Shown here: piece by piece, positions 59,756 through 64,000 of the stretch
How positions within the stretch are numbered: the first letter of the stretch is position 1
How the letters are laid out: each line of letters begins with the position of its first letter
Assembly (NCBI RefSeq): GCF_037176765.1
Contig: NC_090022.1
Span: 56,293,709-56,357,708 of the forward strand
DNA length: 64,000 nucleotides
Direction: 5' to 3'
DNA from: Anolis sagrei
Lineage: Eukaryota; Chordata; Lepidosauria; Squamata; Anolidae
Program-made: the position numbers and the translations under genes
The notes under the pieces: model-generated
Seen by the model: the letters and a program-made list of their open reading frames with translations, nothing else
What the model was told of the DNA's origin: nothing
Database searches by the model: none

Positions 59756-60254
59756 CTATTGTTGTTGTTATTTAGTGTTCTTTTATCCTGCTTTTTTCTC
59801 AATATAAGGACTCAACCCAGATGACTATCTCCCCCAGTGGAAGTTTCACATCAGTGTGTAAATTTAAAAATGACATTTCTCTTCTTGGAGTAAACAAAAC
59901 AAAAATTAAAAAGAGGAAAGTGGGCATCTTTTTAAAACAAAAATAAAAGCGAACCAGAGGATCCAAGCAAACACATGAGTCACTTATTGCAACAATGTCA
60001 AGATGCAACTTTAATTTATCAGTTACAAGTATGTTTGATGGATGTGCCCATGAGTCACTCATGCATTCTTTTTTGTCATTTTTTTTCATCCTATACGTTT
60101 CAGTGTGCATTTAAATGTTGATTAGTCCCTGTTCATTAATGCCCAGCCCTAATTTACTGATAAGGTTTTATTTAGCACTTTGCCCCCAACCCTTTAGTTT
60201 GCTTTTTGCAAAAGCCCATGTCCTTCCCTCTCTAATCTGATTATGCCCACCTAG

Positions 60255-60482
60255 TTATTGGTTATTGAAGTTAGTTTGATACACCTTTACAATGTTTTTA
60301 TACTTTGCTGTTCTTAATTGTTTTAATTACGGTAGATTGTTTATATTATATGTTATGTTTTTAATCATATTTTAGCTGGTAAATTTTGTTTTATGCTGGG
60401 CTTGGTCACCATGTAAGCCACCCCGAGTCCCTTCAGGGAGATGTTGGCGGGGTATAAAAATTAAGTTGTTGTTGTTGTTGTT
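60255..60482 (+). mobile_element. L2 3' tail
   Basis: CATGTAAGCCACCCCGAGTC, CCTTCAGGGAGATG, GGGGTATAAAAATTAAG and a (GTT)n tail. Confidence 0.78.
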
Positions 60483-60629
60483 ATCCAGGCTTGCCCACAG
60501 GATGATCTTTAAAAAGGATGAAAAAGAAAAGAATGTGACCCTACAGTTGTTGTCAAATTGCTGGCGTTGTTGTCACTTATTGTCAAGTTGTCTTTGACTT
60601 ACAGCACTCCCAAGAATAAGTGACTTTTA

Positions 60630-60857
60630 GGGGTGCATCTATGTTGTAGAACTAAAGCAATTTGGTATCACTTTAATTGCCATTGCTTACTTCTTTGGAA
60701 TCATAGCAGTTGTATTTTACAAAGTCTTTGCTCTTCTTTGCCAAAAGGGGCTGGTGCCTCACCAAACTACAATTCCCATGATTCCACAGCATTGAGCCAT
60801 AGCACTTACAGTGCTGTCAAACTGCATTAATTCCACAGTGGAGATACGGTCTCAGGC
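60630..60857. mobile_element. TIR DNA transposon, same family as 53668
   Basis: GGGGTGCATCTATGTTGTAG AACTAAAG.. to ..CATTAATTCCACAGTGGAGA TACG, with ACTACAATTCCCATGATTCC ACAGCATTGAGCC inside. Confidence 0.62.
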
Positions 60858-60924
60858 ATCCTGTTATCAATAGTCCTGCTCAACTCTACAGGCTCAGAGC
60901 AGTGCATCATTGGTCGAGTCTGTT

Positions 60925-61036
60925 AAATAGAGGCTGGATGGCCATCTGTCGGGGGTGCTTTGAATGCAATTTTCCTGCTTCTTGGCAGGGAGTTGGACTG
61001 GATGGCCCATGAGGTCTCTTCAAACTCTATGATTCT
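60925..61036 (+). mobile_element. CR1 LINE 3' end fragment
   Basis: Last codons and 3' UTR of CR1 (AGAGGCTGGATGGCCATCTG.., GGTCTCTTCAAACTCTATG, ATTCTATTGG). Heavily 5'-truncated. Confidence 0.88.
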
Positions 61037-61483
61037 ATTGGCCTTTAATGTGGTCTTCCTTTTTTCCTACTCCTTATGTTGCCTCATGTGATGTTCAATC
61101 ACCTCTGTTTACTCATTTTGGCTTCTAGGTTTTGTTTTTTTTAAAATCCCGCTTTGATTTGCTGTAGGACTCATTTATTTTTCTTTTAGGCAGTCCATGG
61201 TACCTGTAGAACTTTTCCCCAGCACCACATTTCAAATGAGTTCATTTTCCTTCTGTCAGCCTCCTTCATTTTCTAGCTTTCATAACATACACAGAAGTCA
61301 GAAATGTTATAGCAGTTGTTGAATTGCAGCTCCCTTTATCCCTCACTGCTGACTAATGCTGCTAAGAATTGTAGTCCAACAGGTTCTGGAGGGCCATGTG
61401 TTGTTGATATAACTATTTATATCCCACATTTAAAAACACAAACTCAGGTGGCCTGTCCTGCCTTACTTTGGCCCTGCTTCAGA

Positions 61484-61632
61484 TGGTCCTTCCACACAGC
61501 CCTATATCCCAGAATATCAAGGCAGAAAATCCCACATTATCTGAGTGTGGACTCAGATAACTCAGTTCAAAGAACACATTGTGGGATTTTCTGCCTTGAT
61601 ATTCTGGGATAAAGGGCTGTGTGGAAGGACCC
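61484..61632. mobile_element. Palindromic MITE (CCACACAGCCCTATA family)
   Basis: GGTCCTTCCACACAGCCCTA.. inverted against ..AAGGGCTGTGTGGAAGGACC; very similar to 1063-1213. Confidence 0.8.
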
Positions 61633-61742
61633 TTAGCTCTACCTGTCTGTTGCTGGAATAAAGTTCCCAGAACCCTTCTGAAATGAGAATCTGAACCAAT
61701 TCCACCATGACTCCATCCCTGGAAAGACCCTCAGTTGCAATA

Positions 61743-61860
61743 GGATGCATCTACATTGTGGAATTAATGCAGTATGGCACCACCTTGACCGCCATGGCTT
61801 AATGCTATGAGATTATGGGAGCTGCAGTTTGGAGAGCACTGTAACACTACAACAGCCATT
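61743..61860. mobile_element. TIR DNA transposon, half copy
   Basis: ATGCATCTACATTGTGGAAT TAATGCAGTATGGCACCACC.. left half only; the right end is missing. Confidence 0.55.
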
Positions 61861-62745
61861 ATTGCTAACTTTTGGCATGGGGAAGATTAGTGGAGCTTGA
61901 CCTCAAAGGAGTCAAACTCCCACTTCCTTCGCCATTCGGAAACCTAGGAACAGAAGCTCTTAAAAGTAGCAATTTCACAATGCATTCTGAGTAATGACAT
62001 CAGAACGTAAATTCCAGTTTGGTTCATCCATCCATCTTTATTTCCTGTCTGGAAGAAAAAAGTATAAGCTTTTGTAAACTCTTTCAACAGGAATAGTAAG
62101 CCCTGCTGTACTCAGCGAGACTTGAAACTATATAAATATGTGTAAGATTGGGTTGGCTATGTCTACCTACAAGGATTAGCTTCAGCTTTTTCCTTTTGGC
62201 TCAGACATGACTCATTAATTCGCCTTACCTTAATTGTTTTCTGTTGATTCATTCCATTGTTTTTAAATTTAAACAAAAAAATCCCAGATAGATCCTTACC
62301 TCTTTGGCCTACTGTGAACATTAATTACATTTATGTATAGTATTTCAGTATCACATCCCAGTCCACAAGGGCTCTCAAGATAATTAACAAATAAAAAAAC
62401 AATTAAAACAATATAAATATTTTTAAAGCATATTAAAATAGTCTTTAAAGACTCTTAGAAGCAATGTAAACACAATCCTAGTATTCACTTTTAAAACAGT
62501 TAAAATAGCAATTTCGGACACTGATACCCCTTCTACACTGTCATATAAAATATTGATTATCTGCTTTGGTCTTGATTATATGGTAGTGTAGAGTTATATA
62601 ATCTAGTTCAAAGCAGATAATGTGGATTATCTGATTTGATAATCTGGATGATATGGCAGTGTAAAAGGTGCCTGAGGCCCTTCCACACAGCTGAATAAAA
62701 TCCCACATTTTCTGCTTTGAACTGGAATATATGGCAGTGTGGACT

Positions 62746-62886
62746 CAGGGCCCTTCCACACAGCCCTATATCCCAGAATATCAAGGTAGAAAATCTTGTG
62801 TGGACTCAGATAACCCAGTTCAAAGCAGATATAGTGGGATTTTCTGCCTTGATAGTTTGGATTATATGGCTGTGTGGAAGGGCCCT
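62746..62886. mobile_element. Palindromic MITE (same family), beside two older relatives
   Basis: AGGGCCCTTCCACACAGCCC.. inverted against ..GCTGTGTGGAAGGGCCCT. Diverged related palindromes flank it at about 62525-62680 and 63015-63135, making a local cluster. Confidence 0.75.
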
Positions 62887-63679
62887 GAGTGCCATGTGAA
62901 AGAAGACCTATTTTGGCTGTCCGTCAGAAGTTTAAAAGAGTTGCAGGGCTGATTCACAAGGCCTGAACAAGGCTAATCGTATCAAGGCCTCAGGTGGGAA
63001 AGGTTGCCTCATAGCCCCCTTCCACACAGCTGTATAAAATCTGCATTAAATTGGATTATATGGCAGTGTGGACTTAAATAATCCAGTTGAAAGTAGATAT
63101 TGTGGATTACCTGCCTTGGTATTCTGGGTTATATGACTCATTTGTAGGGTTACTGATTTGACACCACATAGAATAAACAACAGAACTCATGGCCTTCCAA
63201 AATATTTTTAGACTCTGGTGCTAGAGAGGGTTGATGGAATTAAGCCCCAAACATATGGAGGGTTGCTTTTTCTCCAACCTACCTTATGCAAAGTAGCATT
63301 CAAGTTTCTATATAAGCAAGTGGTTTTCGCACCAAAGTGGTTAATAGGTTTCCAAAACATCTCATTTCTAGCTGGCTGTAGAAGACTCTGGTTCTACTTT
63401 GAAATTTTTCATTGAATGTAATAATAGTGGGGAAATATTTCTTAGATGATAAAACTCCTATATGTTCATTTAGTTCCTATCAAGTTTCACACCATCCACT
63501 TCTTATGAAAGCTTGTATTAAATGTGTAAATTACATGCCATTGCGATTAATAACCAAGTATTGGTAGGATGGCATTTTGGGACCCAAAGCATCACTCTGC
63601 CACTGAGTCAATGATGGAGGGTTTTGTGCATTCAAAGCCTTTTCATAACTGAGCAGTTGGACAGCAGGAGAAGAAGCAG

Positions 63680-63882
63680 GGTACGTCTACATTGTGGAAT
63701 TAATGCAGTTTGATGCTACTTTAATCCTGGGAGTTGTAGTTTGGTGAAGCACCATCACTCCTTAGCAAAGAAGGGTAAAGAAGACCTTGTAAAATCCCAA
63801 TCCCAATTATTTCCTAGTATTGAGCCATGATGATTAAAGTGGTGTCATGCTATATTAATTTTACAGTGCAAATGCACCCAGG
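63680..63882. mobile_element. TIR DNA transposon, same family as 53668
   Basis: GTACGTCTACATTGTGGAAT TAATGCAGTTTGATG.. to ..TAATTTTACAGTGCAAATGC ACCC. Confidence 0.62.
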
Positions 63883-64000
63883 GCGAGAATCCCTACTGAA
63901 TCCAGGAAGGAGAAGCAGCCGGGGTTCTTTCATATAGCCTTAGGAGTATAGATGAGAAGGGCCTTGCCCAAATGACCAGCTACGATTCTCTTCCCTTTTC

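Overview
The window reads as vertebrate, most likely squamate (lizard, anole-like), nuclear DNA. It holds two multi-exon protein genes with GT-AG introns in a sea of interspersed repeats. The repeat mix points to a lizard: CR1 with an 8-bp terminal repeat, L2, RTE-BovB, R4/Dong-like LINEs in ATT tracts, Penelope-like termini, tRNA- and 5S-derived SINEs, and hAT and mariner MITEs. The species call is inference; the repeat families are recognised by eye from recalled consensus sequences.

Layout: 1-24.7 kb has no host gene that I can support and is filled with L2, CR1, BovB, Penelope-like, SINE and DNA-transposon copies. At 24,787-38,218 (+) lies a three-coding-exon gene for a secreted 415-residue protein with a signal peptide, a coiled coil and a C-terminal fibrinogen-related domain, closest by eye to FGL2 (fibroleukin). 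Its 8.9-kb first intron holds an apparently full-length CR1 LINE (about 26.4-30.6 kb) with an uninterrupted 957-codon ORF2 and an ORF1 carrying an SGNH-esterase signature. Its second intron holds a composite SINE/CR1 insertion. A convergent gene on the minus strand, 57,239 down to 41,894, is RPN1 (ribophorin I, oligosaccharyltransferase subunit). All ten coding exons join in frame to 604 residues, with a CpG-rich promoter at about 57.2 kb and a poly(A) signal near 41,235. From 57.5 to 64 kb there is no supported host exon; the region has a 107-bp-arm inverted repeat, R4-like LINE pieces and several MITEs.

The two genes are tail to tail, with about 2.1 kb between their candidate poly(A) signals; a URR1-like hAT element with a clear 8-bp target duplication sits between them. 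RPN1 acts in ER N-glycosylation, and the FGL2-like protein is a secreted candidate glycoprotein; nothing in the sequence links them functionally.

Most interesting: (i) a composite insertion in which a SINE and a CR1 lie back to back with two templated copies of nearby DNA between a single pair of 11-12 bp target duplications; (ii) about 88 bp of 28S rRNA sequence inside the 3' UTR of a CR1 copy; (iii) a fossil partial copy of RPN1 exon 5 inside RPN1 intron 3, split by CR1; (iv) a hammerhead-ribozyme-like motif in the Penelope-like termini; (v) a nearly perfect 107-bp inverted repeat just upstream of RPN1. No novel multi-gene system was found.
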